From: Methylobacterium durans | GTDB lineage: Bacteria; Pseudomonadota; Alphaproteobacteria; Rhizobiales; Beijerinckiaceae | Reading direction: 5' to 3' | Length of the DNA: 64,000 nucleotides | Assembly: GCF_003173715.1 (NCBI RefSeq) | Contig: NZ_CP029550.1 | Location: forward strand, 6,588,001-6,652,000 | In this document: positions 49,928 to 59,020 of the stretch, piece after piece | Layout of the letters: each line of letters begins with the position of its first letter | How positions within the stretch are numbered: the first letter of the stretch is position 1 | Made by a program: the position numbers and the translations under genes | Notes under the pieces: generated by a model | Seen by the model: the letters and a program-made list of their open reading frames with translations, nothing else | Database searches by the model: none | Told to the model about the DNA's origin: nothing

Positions 49928-50899
49928 TCAGCCGGCGCCCGCGACTTTCAGGTCGATGGCGTGGATGGCCGGGCCCGCGGTGATGGTGAGGCGGCGTCGG
50001 TCCGGGCCACCGAGGGCGACGTTCGCGGCCGCGCGCGGCGTCGCGATGCGGCCGAGCCAGGTTCCGTCCGGATCGAAGACGCGCACGCCGTCCTCGCAGG
50101 CCGCATAGAGCCGCCCCTCGGCGTCGACGGTGAGGCCGTCCGGCGCGCCGGTCTCGATCTCGGCGAAAAGGCGCGGGGCGCCGAGCCGTTGGTCCGGCCC
50201 GACCGGGAAGGCGAGGATGGCGCTTGCGCCCTCGGGCTGCAGGGCAGCGCCCGCGTCGCTGAGGTAGAAGGTCCCTCCGTCCGGAGCGAAGGCGAGGCCG
50301 TTCGGCTGGTCGGCGGCGTCGGTCATCGCCTCGACGCGGCCGGGCTGCGCCACCCGGTAGACCCGGCGGGCCCTCTGCGCGGATTCCGCCATCACCCCCT
50401 CGTCGGGCAGGCGGATGCCGAAGATGGGATCGGTGAACCAGATCGCGCCGTCCGGTCCCAGCACAGCGTCGTTGGGAGAATTCAGCGGCTTGCCCGCAAA
50501 GCTGTCGGCAAGCACGGTGAGGCGGCCGTCCGGCTCCCGGCGCACGACGCGCCGGCCCCGGTGCTCGCAGGTGACGAGGCGCCCCTCCCGGTCGAGGGCG
50601 TTGCCGTTGGCGTTGTTCGACGGGTCGCGGAAGGGGCGCACCCGGCCATCCTCGCCGAGGACGCAGATGCGGTTCGCCTTCACGTCGCTGAAGACGAGGC
50701 CGCCGAGATGCGGCGCCGGGCAGAGCCCCTCGCACCAGCGGCCGCCCGTGTAGATCGTCTCAAGCCGGGAAGCGGGATCGGCGACGGCTGCGAAGCGCGG
50801 GTCGAGGCTGCGCACCACCGGTGCCGCCCGGGCCGGGCGCGGCAGAGCAAGCGCGAGAATTCCAGTGGCGAGGACGTCCCGGCGTCTGAGGGCGGCCAT
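49928..50899 (-). CDS. Secreted SMP-30/gluconolactonase-family protein
   Basis: 323 residues. N-terminal signal with three arginines (MAALRRRDVLATGILALALP, cleavage near ARAAP), probably Tat. Family motifs: EGLCPAPHLGGLVFSDVKAN (metal-binding Glu), NGNALDREGRLVTCEH, LNSPNDAVLGPDGAIWFTDP (metal-binding Asn) and QPNGLAFAPDGGTFYLSDA. This is a six-bladed propeller that binds a divalent metal and hydrolyses lactones such as gluconolactone. The substrate here is unknown. Confidence 0.88.
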   Translation of the reverse strand: MAALRRRDVLATGILALALPRPARAAPVVRSLDPRFAAVADPASRLETIYTGGRWCEGLCPAPHLGGLVFSDVKANRICVLGEDGRVRPFRDPSNNANGNALDREGRLVTCEHRGRRVVRREPDGRLTVLADSFAGKPLNSPNDAVLGPDGAIWFTDPIFGIRLPDEGVMAESAQRARRVYRVAQPGRVEAMTDAADQPNGLAFAPDGGTFYLSDAGAALQPEGASAILAFPVGPDQRLGAPRLFAEIETGAPDGLTVDAEGRLYAACEDGVRVFDPDGTWLGRIATPRAAANVALGGPDRRRLTITAGPAIHAIDLKVAGAG

Positions 50900-50978
50900 G
50901 GGGCTCCGGGCGGGCGGCTGGGGTCCCAGGCCAACGCGGGCCGGCTCGCGATGATCCGCCCGCGGGAAGACGCCGAAC

Positions 50979-51011
50979 GAAAAACGGGGCGGACGCCTGC
51001 GCGCCCGCCCC
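50979..51011 (-). terminator. Terminator of the pnt operon
   Basis: 7-bp stem ggggcgg / ccgcccc (50986-50992 with 51005-51011), with additional GC pairing possible in the loop. On the minus strand it is followed by GTTTTTCG. It is about 30 bases after the pntB stop codon. Confidence 0.75.
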
Positions 51012-51038
51012 CCCCGAACATGCCCCGGAGGGCGGCCG

Positions 51039-52436
51039 TCAGAGGTTCTTGAGGATCGAGTCGACCACCTTCTTGGCGTCGCCGAACAGCATCATGGTGT
51101 TGTCGCGGAAGAACACCTCGTTCTCGACGCCCGCGTAGCCCGAGCCCATGCCGCGCTTGATGAAGAGCACGGTCTTGGCCCGCTCCACGTCGAGGATCGG
51201 CATGCCGTAGATCGGCGAGGTCTTGTCGGTCTTGGCGGCCGGGTTGGTGACGTCGTTGGCGCCGATCACGAAGGCGACGTCCGCCTGCGGGAACTCGCCG
51301 TTGATGTCCTCGAGCTCGAACACCTCGTCGTAGGGGACGTTCGCCTCGGCGAGCAGCACGTTCATGTGGCCCGGCATGCGGCCCGCCACCGGATGGATGG
51401 CGTACTTGACGTCGACGCCCTCCTTCTTGAGGAGGTCCGCCATCTCGCGGAGCGAGTGCTGGGCCTGCGCCACCGCCATGCCGTAGCCGGGGACGATGAT
51501 CACCTTCTCGGCGTTCTTCATGATGTAGGCCGCGTCGTCGGCCGAGCCCTGCTTGACGGGGCGCGTCTCGACCTGGCCGCTGCCGGCCGCGGCGGTGTCG
51601 CCGCCGAAGCCGCCGAGGATGACCGAGATGAACGATCGGTTCATCGCGTGGCACATGATGTAGGACAGGATCGCGCCCGACGAGCCCACGAGCGAGCCCG
51701 TGATGATCAGCGCGAGGTTGCCCAGCGTGAAGCCGATGCCGGCCGCCGCCCAGCCCGAGTAGGAGTTCAGCATCGAGACGACGACGGGCATGTCGGCGCC
51801 GCCGATCGGGATGATGATCAGGCCGCCGAGCACCAGCGACAGGATCACGATCAGCCAGAACACCGCCTTGCTGCCCGTGCCGATGAACACGGCGAGCAGG
51901 GCGACGAGGGCGATGGCCAGCGCGATGTTGATGGCGTGGCGCTGGGGCAGGATGATCGGCTTGCCCGACATCCGGCCGTCGAGCTTGGCGAACGCGATCA
52001 CCGAGCCCGTGAAGGTGATGGCGCCGATGGCGACGCCGAGGCCCATCTCGAAGAGCGACTGACCGTGGATGTGGCCGCCCTCGACGATGCCGAAGGCCTG
52101 GGGCGCGTAGAGGGCGCCTGCCGCGACGAAGACCGCCGCGAGGCCGACCAGCGAGTGGAAGGCCGCGACGAGCTGCGGCATCGCCGTCATCGGCACGCGC
52201 TTGGCGATCACCGCGCCCGCGCCGCCGCCGATGGCGAGGCCGAGGAGCACGAGGATCCAGGCGCCGAAGCCCGCCGGCGGATGGCCGACCAGCGTGGTGA
52301 GGATGGCGAGCGCCATGCCGACCATGCCGTACAGGTTGCCCTGCCGGGAGGTGGTCGGGTGCGAGAGCCCCCGCAGCGCCATGATGAACAGGACGCCGGA
52401 GACGATGTACAGAAGGGATGAGACGTTCTCGGACAT
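51039..52436 (-). CDS. pntB: NAD(P) transhydrogenase subunit beta
   Basis: 465 residues. About nine N-terminal membrane helices are followed by the NADP(H)-binding domain III (IIVPGYGMAVAQAQHSLREM, HPVAGRMPGHMNVLLAEANV, IGANDVTNPAAKTD). The enzyme couples proton entry to hydride transfer from NADH to NADP. A three-gene pnt layout is usual in alphaproteobacteria. It follows pntAB after 4 bases. Confidence 0.97.
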   Translation of the reverse strand: MSENVSSLLYIVSGVLFIMALRGLSHPTTSRQGNLYGMVGMALAILTTLVGHPPAGFGAWILVLLGLAIGGGAGAVIAKRVPMTAMPQLVAAFHSLVGLAAVFVAAGALYAPQAFGIVEGGHIHGQSLFEMGLGVAIGAITFTGSVIAFAKLDGRMSGKPIILPQRHAINIALAIALVALLAVFIGTGSKAVFWLIVILSLVLGGLIIIPIGGADMPVVVSMLNSYSGWAAAGIGFTLGNLALIITGSLVGSSGAILSYIMCHAMNRSFISVILGGFGGDTAAAGSGQVETRPVKQGSADDAAYIMKNAEKVIIVPGYGMAVAQAQHSLREMADLLKKEGVDVKYAIHPVAGRMPGHMNVLLAEANVPYDEVFELEDINGEFPQADVAFVIGANDVTNPAAKTDKTSPIYGMPILDVERAKTVLFIKRGMGSGYAGVENEVFFRDNTMMLFGDAKKVVDSILKNL

Positions 52437-52440
52437 CGCC

Positions 52441-52890
52441 TCAGGCCTTCTTCTTGTACATGCCGAGCATGCGCTGGGTGACGAGGAAGCCGCCGAAGAT
52501 GTTCACGCTGGCCAGGATGATGGCGACGAAGCCGAAGAACCGGGCCCAGCCGGTGCCGTGCTCGACGAGCGGCACACCGGCGGCGAGGATCGCGCCGACG
52601 ATGATCACCGAGGAGATCGCGTTGGTGACCGACATCAGCGGCGTGTGCAGCGCCGGGGTGACGGACCAGACCACGTAGTAGCCCACGAAGATCGCGAGCA
52701 CGAAGATCGCCAGCCGGAACACGGTGGGATCCACCGCGCCGTGCGTCATGGCGGCGGCGCCGTGGCCGAGGCCGTCGGCGATGGAGGCGGCCTGGTCGGC
52801 GGCGCGGCGGGCGGCCTCGGCGGCGGCGCGCGCCGTGTCCGCGAGCACGCGGGTCTGATCGACCGCCTGGTCGGGGGGAAGGGTAGCCAT
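52441..52890 (-). CDS. pntAB: NAD(P) transhydrogenase subunit alpha part 2
   Basis: 149 residues from the ATG at 52890 ([20 protein letters not shown]); upstream codons in the frame overlap pntAA. An Ala-rich N-terminal helix is followed by three or four membrane helices ([54 protein letters not shown]). It is the membrane part of the alpha subunit and ends LGMYKKKA, as in its homologues. Confidence 0.95.
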   Translation of the reverse strand: MATLPPDQAVDQTRVLADTARAAAEAARRAADQAASIADGLGHGAAAMTHGAVDPTVFRLAIFVLAIFVGYYVVWSVTPALHTPLMSVTNAISSVIIVGAILAAGVPLVEHGTGWARFFGFVAIILASVNIFGGFLVTQRMLGMYKKKA

Positions 52891-52910
52891 CGGGAGTGTC
52901 TCCGGCGGGA

Positions 52911-54053
52911 TCAGGCTGCTTTGGGCTGGAACGAGGCGTGCACCACCTCGCCGTCGCGGGTGAGGTTCGTCGCCTTGACGAGCTCGTCGTCCCACTTGAT
53001 CGCGAGCGCCTTCGTCTCCTTGTCGATCAGCGTCTCGAGGAAGGCGTAGAGGTTGCGCGCGTAGAGGGCCGACGCGGTCGCGGCCAGGCGGCCCGCCACG
53101 TTGGTGTGGCCGACGATCTTCACCCCCTTGTCGGTGGTGACGATCTCGCCCGCCTTGGCGCCCGCGACGTTGCCGCCGCGCTCGACCGCGAGGTCGACGA
53201 GGACCGAGCCCGGCTTCATCGAGGCGACCATCTCTTCGGAGATGAGCTTCGGCGCCGGGCGGCCCGGAATCAGGGCCGTCGTGATGACGATGTCCTGCTT
53301 GGCGATGTGGCCTTTGACCAGTTCGGCCTGCTTCTTCTGGTACTCGGCCGACATCTCCTTGGCGTAGCCGCCCGCGGTCTCGGCCTGCTTGAACTCGTCG
53401 TCCTCGACCGCCACGAACTTGGCGCCGAGGGACTCGACCTGCTCCTTGGTCGCGGGGCGCACGTCGGTCGCCGTCACCACGGCGCCGAGACGGCGGGCGG
53501 TGGCGATGGCCTGCAGGCCCGCCACGCCGACGCCCATGATGAAGACGCGGGCGGCCGGGACGGTGCCGGCGGCCGTCATCATCATCGGCATGGAGCGGCC
53601 GTACTCGGCGGCGCCGTCGACCACCGCGCGGTAGCCCGCGAGGTTCGCCTGTGAGGAGAGGACGTCCATCACCTGCGCGCGGGTGATGCGGGGCATCAGC
53701 TCCATCGCGAAGGCGGCGACGCCGGCATCGGCCATCGCCTTCAGCTCGGCCTCATGGCCGTAGGGATCCATGATGGCGACGACGGCCGCGCCTTTCTTGA
53801 GGAGCGGAAGCTCCTCGGCGGCGGGGCGGCGCACCTTCAGGACGAGGTCGGCGTCCCGGGCGGTCTCCTCGGCGGAGGGCGCCACCGTGGCGCCGGCCGC
53901 CTCGTACTCACCGTCCGGCACGCCCGCCTTGAGGCCGGCTCCCGACTGGACGACCACATCGGCGCCGAGGCCGATGAACTTCTTGACCGTCTCGGGCACC
54001 GCCGCGACCCGCGGTTCCGCGGGGTCGACCTCCGACAGTACAGCGATGCGCAT
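52911..54053 (-). CDS. pntAA: NAD(P) transhydrogenase subunit alpha part 1
   Basis: 380 residues. Soluble NAD(H)-binding domain I, related to alanine dehydrogenase. Motifs: [20 protein letters not shown] at the start, [40 protein letters not shown] (Rossmann GxGxxG) and [15 protein letters not shown]. First gene of pntAA-pntAB-pntB, 134 bases after the oxidase-subunit-like gene on the same strand. Confidence 0.96.
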   Translation of the reverse strand: MRIAVLSEVDPAEPRVAAVPETVKKFIGLGADVVVQSGAGLKAGVPDGEYEAAGATVAPSAEETARDADLVLKVRRPAAEELPLLKKGAAVVAIMDPYGHEAELKAMADAGVAAFAMELMPRITRAQVMDVLSSQANLAGYRAVVDGAAEYGRSMPMMMTAAGTVPAARVFIMGVGVAGLQAIATARRLGAVVTATDVRPATKEQVESLGAKFVAVEDDEFKQAETAGGYAKEMSAEYQKKQAELVKGHIAKQDIVITTALIPGRPAPKLISEEMVASMKPGSVLVDLAVERGGNVAGAKAGEIVTTDKGVKIVGHTNVAGRLAATASALYARNLYAFLETLIDKETKALAIKWDDELVKATNLTRDGEVVHASFQPKAA

Positions 54054-54187
54054 TCAGGAAATCCCCTTCGATTGACCGCCTCCCCTTCCGCGATTCTGCG
54101 CAGCAAGACGAGGCGGGTGGCCCGGTTAGTCTGATGAAAATGCGAACAATGTAACTGTCGGCCGTCCCGTGCGGCGCCGAGCCTGGT

Positions 54188-54481
54188 TCAGGCGAAGGCG
54201 AGGTACAGGGCCAGCAGCACGGCGACCGCGGCCGGCGCCTTCCAGCCGATCCCGGGGGCCAGCGCGCCGGCCGCGCCGGCCACGCTCGACAGGACGACGC
54301 CGAGAATCGCCGTCAGCCACGCCTCGCGGATGCCACCGACGGCGAGCGCCAGGACCCAGCAGATGACGACGCCCGTGGCGATCTCAACGAAACGAACGAA
54401 TCCCCGATACGTCTGCTCGTGCGTCTTTTCATCCATCGCGGGGCTGTAGCGGACCCCGGACAAAGTCTTCGTATCGGCCAT
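54188..54481 (-). CDS. aa3-type cytochrome oxidase subunit IV-like small membrane protein
   Basis: 97 residues. The stretch MDEKTHEQTYRGFVRFVEIA matches the short N-terminal segment of bacterial aa3 oxidase subunit IV, which precedes a single membrane helix. Here two more hydrophobic segments follow (AWLTAILGVVLSSVAGAAGA and AAVAVLLALYLAFA), making the protein about twice the usual length. It is upstream of pntAA on the same strand and could be in the same transcript. Role inferred from the motif only. Confidence 0.6.
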   Translation of the reverse strand: MADTKTLSGVRYSPAMDEKTHEQTYRGFVRFVEIATGVVICWVLALAVGGIREAWLTAILGVVLSSVAGAAGALAPGIGWKAPAAVAVLLALYLAFA

Positions 54482-54674
54482 CGTGCGCTCGTCCCCTTGA
54501 CGTGGTCTTGCTTGGTCCCGAGGGGATTTAGCGCAAGGTCAAACGTGTCGCAATCGGCATGCGCCGCTGCCTCATCTCTGCGGCGCAGTTTCTGGTATAC
54601 CAGGGAAATTGTCCAGTCCTCTCCGCGCGTTCGGGCGTGGAAAATGTCGCGCCGCCCGTCCCGCGGAGGAGATC

Positions 54675-56036
54675 CTACGCCGGCTGCGGAAGACCGGCCG
54701 CCGCCAGCGCCACGTGCTGCCGTTCAGCCAGGGCGTCGAGGGAGAAATGCTCGATCTCCGCCTCGAACAGCCGGTGGTAGTTCAGTTCCGAACGCAGATG
54801 CAGGAACACGGCCCCGAGGCCCACCGCGGCCCGGTCCATGAAGACGAATTCCTGAGGCACGGTCACCGGACCCCGCTCCTTCAGGGCCTGATGCACCTCG
54901 AAGGCCTGACGGCGCCCGTACTCGCCGGGCTTGACCCCGTCGGCCACGGTGCGGGTCCGATCCTCGAGGAGCGGCCCATAGATGAAGCGCGCCCAGATGT
55001 TGAGGATATCGATCAACTCACGGTTGAGGTTCTTGAATCCCCAGACCTCGTAGGCGTGGACGATGCGCGCCTCGTCGTTGGTCAGAATTCCCCGGTAGAG
55101 ATCGACCACGCCGCCGACGAAGCGTGGGTGGAAGATGCGCACGCAGCCGTAATCGAGCAGGTTGATGCCCTGCGGCTCGCCGCCCTCCGAGAACACGGTG
55201 TAATTGCCGAGGTGCGGGTCGCCGTGGATCACGGCGGCGCGGCTGAACGGGTGCCACCACGCCTTGAACATCGCCTGCGCGATGCGATTTCGGATCTCGA
55301 CCGGGCTCTCGGCGAAGCCGAGGATCCTGTCGCCGTCGAGCCAGCCGAGGGTGAGGAGGCGGCGGGTCGAGAGATCGGTATGGACGTCCGGCACGCGGAC
55401 GGCGTCGATGTCCCTCAGAACGGCACCGTAGAGGGCGGCGTGCTTGGCCTCGCGGGCGTAATCGAGTTCCTCGCGCACCCGGGCGCCGATCTCCTTGGCG
55501 ATCTCGCGGGTGTCGAGCCAGGAATTCATGCGCCGGTGCAGGGCGAAGGCGACCTCGAGCTGCTTCAGGTCTGCTTCAACTGCGGATTGCATGTCCGGAT
55601 ATTGGAGCTTGCAGGCGAGCTGCGCGCCCGCCTTCGAGACCGCCCGGTGGACCTGCCCCAGCGAGGCGGCGGCCGAGGGCTTCAGATCGAAGCCGGCGAA
55701 CCGGGACTGCCAGTCCGGCCCGAGCTCGGCCATCATGCGGCGCTTGACGAAGGCCGCGCCCATAGGCGGCGCGTCGGCCTGCAGCTTCTGCAATTCGGCC
55801 GCGTATTCGGGCGGCAGCAGGTCCGGCACGGTGGCGAGGAGCTGCGCCACCTTCATGATCGGGCCCTTCAGCCCGCCGAGCGCCTGCGCGAGGGCGGCCG
55901 CGTTCGTCGTCCCCTCCTTGCCGAACAGGCGGGCGCCCGCCATCCGGGCGGCGACGCCGCCCACGTTTGCGCCGACGCGGGCGTAGCGGCTCGCGCGGGC
56001 GGAGAAGCGGTTGGCTTCGCGGTCGGTCTCGGCCAT
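54675..56036 (-). CDS. ABC1/UbiB-family atypical kinase (AarF-like)
   Basis: 453 residues from the ATG at 56036 (MAETDREANRFSARASRYAR). Family motifs: GGLKGPIMKVAQLLATVPDL (KxGQ-like motif), SAAASLGQVHRA (the Ala-rich loop), REELDYAREAKH and HGDPHLGNYTVFSEGG with LLDYGCVR (the catalytic Asp and DFG-like site). Members support ubiquinone biosynthesis or other lipid-linked processes as atypical kinase/ATPases. The exact substrate is unknown. It is transcribed alone. Confidence 0.9.
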   Translation of the reverse strand: MAETDREANRFSARASRYARVGANVGGVAARMAGARLFGKEGTTNAAALAQALGGLKGPIMKVAQLLATVPDLLPPEYAAELQKLQADAPPMGAAFVKRRMMAELGPDWQSRFAGFDLKPSAAASLGQVHRAVSKAGAQLACKLQYPDMQSAVEADLKQLEVAFALHRRMNSWLDTREIAKEIGARVREELDYAREAKHAALYGAVLRDIDAVRVPDVHTDLSTRRLLTLGWLDGDRILGFAESPVEIRNRIAQAMFKAWWHPFSRAAVIHGDPHLGNYTVFSEGGEPQGINLLDYGCVRIFHPRFVGGVVDLYRGILTNDEARIVHAYEVWGFKNLNRELIDILNIWARFIYGPLLEDRTRTVADGVKPGEYGRRQAFEVHQALKERGPVTVPQEFVFMDRAAVGLGAVFLHLRSELNYHRLFEAEIEHFSLDALAERQHVALAAAGLPQPA

Positions 56037-56142
56037 CGGTGTCTTCTGACGCGGTCTTTTTCGGGGATCAGACCTGGAGATAAGCCGAACCGCCCCCGCT
56101 GCCAGGGCGGTGGGGCGGCGCGCCGCGCCCTCCCCGGCCGAC

Positions 56143-56529
56143 TCAGGCCGCTGGCCAGTTGTCGCGGATCCAGCGGGTGAGGCCGGATTCATCGATCTCG
56201 CCGGCGGCGAGACCGAGGATGATCGTCGTGGCCTCCGCCGGATCGGGCCGAAACGCGACGCCGTTCAGACGCAGGAACAGCGTCATCGCCACGAAGGCGA
56301 TGCGCTTGTCGCCATCCACGAATCCGTGGTTGCGCGCGAGACCGAACGCGTAGACCGCGGCGAGTTCGGCCAAGTCGGCCGCGTCGTATTGCCAGCGGTT
56401 GAGGGGCCGCGCGAGGGCCGATCGCAGCGCGTTCTCGTCACGGATGCCGGGCGGACCGCCGAACCGTGTCAGCTGCCGCTCATGGGCGATCCTGACCTCC
56501 GCGAAGGTCAGCCAGCGGGGCTCGCTCAC
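56143..56529 (-). CDS. doc: Doc-type toxin (Fic fold), GTG start
   Basis: 128 residues from a GTG that overlaps the antitoxin stop codon (GTGA). The Fic/Doc active-site motif is HGFVDGDKR at residues 68-76, with Asp where P1 Doc has Asn. Doc phosphorylates EF-Tu and stops translation. The N-terminal WLTFAEVRIAHERQLTRFGG and the central ENALRSALARP are typical of death-on-curing proteins. It is co-transcribed with an AbrB-type antitoxin. Confidence 0.9.
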   Translation of the reverse strand: MSEPRWLTFAEVRIAHERQLTRFGGPPGIRDENALRSALARPLNRWQYDAADLAELAAVYAFGLARNHGFVDGDKRIAFVAMTLFLRLNGVAFRPDPAEATTIILGLAAGEIDESGLTRWIRDNWPAA

Positions 56530-56750
56530 TTCGCGAGCGCCCGCAGGGTGTCCTTGTACTCGTCCATAATGTCGTCGACCAAGGCCATCGCCTGATCGAA
56601 GTCGGGGTCATAGGGTGTCAGGCGAACGCCGCCGTCCGGCAACTCTGTCACGTGGAGCCATTGTCCCTGCTCGAGATTGAGCCGGGTCAGCAGCTCGCGC
56701 GGCAGGATCAGGCCGGTCGAGTTGCCGATTCTCTTCACTTCCAGCTTCAT
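56526..56750 (-). CDS. AbrB/MazE-fold antitoxin
   Basis: 74 residues from the ATG at 56750; a GTG two codons upstream is possible. The N-terminal swapped-hairpin DNA-binding domain is plain (MKLEVKRIGNSTGLILPREL, then GQWLHVTEL). The C-terminal acidic tail (DQAMALVDDIMDEYKDTLRA) should neutralise the toxin. It differs from the classical Phd antitoxin that pairs with Doc. It overlaps the toxin gene by four bases. Confidence 0.88.
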   Translation of the reverse strand: MKLEVKRIGNSTGLILPRELLTRLNLEQGQWLHVTELPDGGVRLTPYDPDFDQAMALVDDIMDEYKDTLRALAK

Positions 56751-56766
56751 CGGCACACCCGCAGGT

Positions 56767-56787
56767 TGTTATACGTAGAGTATAACA
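56767..56787 (-). promoter_or_regulatory. Operator/promoter of the toxin-antitoxin operon
   Basis: A perfect inverted repeat of 8 bases, tgttatac-gtaga-gtataaca, ending 17 bases before the antitoxin ATG. It includes TATAC/GTATAA sequences that can serve as -10. AbrB-type antitoxins bind such palindromes to repress their own operon, so this is the likely autoregulatory site. Confidence 0.75.
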
Positions 56788-56818
56788 TCTGCGCCGGGGC
56801 GCGCCAAGGCGTAGGACC

Positions 56819-58699
56819 TCAGCCCTCTCCCTCCATCGCCTCCAGCTCCGCGATCATGCCCTCGATCATGCCCAGCCCGATCTGCCAGAAGGACGGGTCG
56901 CCGGCGTCGAGCCCGAACGGCTTGAGGAGCTTGCCGTAGGGTTTCGAGCCGCCGGCCGAGAGCAGCGCGAAGTAGCGGTCCACGAAGCCCTCCTCGGCCC
57001 GCGCGTAGACGCCGTAGAGCGAGTTCACGAGGCAGTCGCCGAAGGCGTAGGCGTAGACGTAGAAGGGCGAGTGGATGAAGTGCGGGATGTAGGCCCAGAA
57101 GGGCTCGTAGCCCGCGTCCAGCGTGATCGCCGGTCCGAGTGACTCGGCCTGGACCGAGATCCAGAGCGCGTTGATCTGCTCGGCCGTCAGCTCGCCCGTC
57201 TGGCGGGCGAGGTGCACCTTCCGCTCGAAGGAGTAGAACGCGATCTGGCGCACCACCGTGTTGATCATGTCCTCGACCTTGGCGGCGAGCATGGCGCGGC
57301 GCTGCACCGTGTCCGTCGTGCCCGCGAGCAGGCGCCGGAAGGTCAGCATCTCGCCGAACACGCTCGCCGTCTCGGCGAGGGTGAGCGGCGTCGGCGCCAT
57401 CAGCGCGCCGTTCGGGCCCGCGAGCACCTGGTGCACCCCGTGGCCGAGCTCGTGGGCGAGCGTCATCACGTCCCGCGGCTTGCCCTGATAATTCACGAGC
57501 ACGTAGGGGTGGACGGAGGGCACGGTCGGGTGCGCGAAGGCGCCGGGCGCCTTGCCGGGTCGGGTCGGAGCGTCGATCCAGCGGCGGTCGAAGAAGTCCC
57601 GGGCGATGCCCGCCATCCGCGGCGAGAAGGCGTCGTAGGCGTCGAGCACGGTGTCGCGCGCCTCCGCCCAGGGGATCGTGCGGCTCTCGACCTTCGGCAG
57701 CGGCGCGTTGCGGTCCCAGTAGGGCAGCGCCTCGAGCCCGAACCACTTCGCCTTCAGGCGGTAATAGCGGTGCGACAGGCGCGGGTAGGCCGCCTGCACC
57801 GCCTCGACGAGGGCCGCCACCACCTCGGGCTCGACGCGGTTGGCGAGGTGGCGGGCATCGGCCACGTCCTTGAAGCCGCGCCAGCGGTCCGAGATCTCCT
57901 TGTCCTTGGCGAGCGTGTTGGTGATCAGCGTGAAGATGCGCAGGTTCGCCCGGAACACCTCGCTCAGCGCGCCCGCGGCCTCCTTGCGGAGCGCGCCGTC
58001 CGGGTCCTGCAGCTTGTTGAGGGTCGGCTCCAGCGTGAGCGCCTCGCCGCGAACGGGGAAGCGGAGGGAGGCGATCGTCTCGTTGAAGAGCCGGTCCCAG
58101 GCGGCGTTCGCCGTGACGGATTTCTCGAGGAACAGCTTCTCGATGCGGTCCTCGAGCTGGAACGGCTTCTCCCGCCGCAGATCCTCGATCCAGGGCGCGT
58201 AATGGGCGAGCGGGCCGTCCGCCATAGCGGAATCCATCACCGCGTCGTCAACCCGGTTGAGTTCCAGGGCGAAGAACAGGAGGTCGGCGGAGGCGTTCGT
58301 CAGGCGCTCGCGGGTGTCGCCGTAGAACTTGGCGCGCCGCTCGTCGGTCGTGTCACCGGAATAGACGAGGCCGGCGTAGGACATCAGCTTGCCGAGAAGC
58401 TCCTCGATGCCCTCGTAGGCCCGCACCGCCTCGCCCAGCGCCGCCGAGGCGTCGGGGCCGGCGGCGAGCGCCGCGACGCGGCCCGCGTAGCGCGCGGCGA
58501 AGCCCCGGCAATCGCTCTCGGCGCGGGCGAGGTCGTCGCGGAAATCGGGCGCGTCGATGCCGGAATAGAGGTCGGAGAGGTCCCATTCGGGCAGGGCGCC
58601 GAGGTCGAGCGCGTGGGCGGCGGCCCGGGCCGCGTGCGTCCCGTCCACGTTGCGCGACGGTTCCGGCATCAGGGCAGGCGCGACGGCTCGGCTCGGCAT
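56819..58699 (-). CDS. pepF: M3-family oligoendopeptidase F
   Basis: 626 residues from the ATG at 58699. Zinc metallopeptidase of the M3 family; the HExxH site reads LAHELGHGVHQVLAG, with the third ligand Glu in ETASVFGEMLTF. It cleaves short peptides (about 7-17 residues) in the cytoplasm. The pattern ALPEWDLSDLYSG at the N-terminus is typical of the PepF/M3 type 2 clade. No signal peptide was seen. Divergent from the response regulator gene. Confidence 0.93.
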   Translation of the reverse strand: MPSRAVAPALMPEPSRNVDGTHAARAAAHALDLGALPEWDLSDLYSGIDAPDFRDDLARAESDCRGFAARYAGRVAALAAGPDASAALGEAVRAYEGIEELLGKLMSYAGLVYSGDTTDERRAKFYGDTRERLTNASADLLFFALELNRVDDAVMDSAMADGPLAHYAPWIEDLRREKPFQLEDRIEKLFLEKSVTANAAWDRLFNETIASLRFPVRGEALTLEPTLNKLQDPDGALRKEAAGALSEVFRANLRIFTLITNTLAKDKEISDRWRGFKDVADARHLANRVEPEVVAALVEAVQAAYPRLSHRYYRLKAKWFGLEALPYWDRNAPLPKVESRTIPWAEARDTVLDAYDAFSPRMAGIARDFFDRRWIDAPTRPGKAPGAFAHPTVPSVHPYVLVNYQGKPRDVMTLAHELGHGVHQVLAGPNGALMAPTPLTLAETASVFGEMLTFRRLLAGTTDTVQRRAMLAAKVEDMINTVVRQIAFYSFERKVHLARQTGELTAEQINALWISVQAESLGPAITLDAGYEPFWAYIPHFIHSPFYVYAYAFGDCLVNSLYGVYARAEEGFVDRYFALLSAGGSKPYGKLLKPFGLDAGDPSFWQIGLGMIEGMIAELEAMEGEG

Positions 58700-59020
58700 G
58701 GGTTCGTGAATCCTTCCCGCGGGGACGATCGGCCCCGCCCGTCCTGATATCGAGCGCAAACCGCCCGCGATCAACTGATGCGTCCCGCCGCCCATCGACG
58801 GTCACGGCGTCGCACGCGGATCCGCGGGGAAGAGCGGCACCGACGAGCAGAATCGAGGAGTCGTGCACAGCGAAATCGCGCGACGTCGTTAAGCGGGACT
58901 TTACGCCTTTGCGCGACCCTGCGGCTCGAAACGAAACACGGGGCCGGTCGCGCCGGCGCGGAATCTCTCGGATTCCGGCGCCCGGCGCGAGCGCGCCGCC
59001 CCACACGGATGGGAGCCCGC
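58700..59020. other. Divergent promoter region between pepF and the response regulator
   Basis: 321 bases. It should contain promoters for both genes. No strong sigma-70 or sigma-54 (GG-N10-GC type TGGCAC...TTGCA) boxes were recognised. A GGGAG sequence lies just before the regulator ATG. No coding sequence was recognised. Confidence 0.4.

Noticed and set aside
48717..50735. A single 672-codon frame covering both beta-propeller genes
   Set aside because: The upstream half is in the wrong frame for the SMP-30-like protein and is Arg/Pro/Gly noise. The real products are two separate proteins, each with its own signal peptide and ribosome-binding site.
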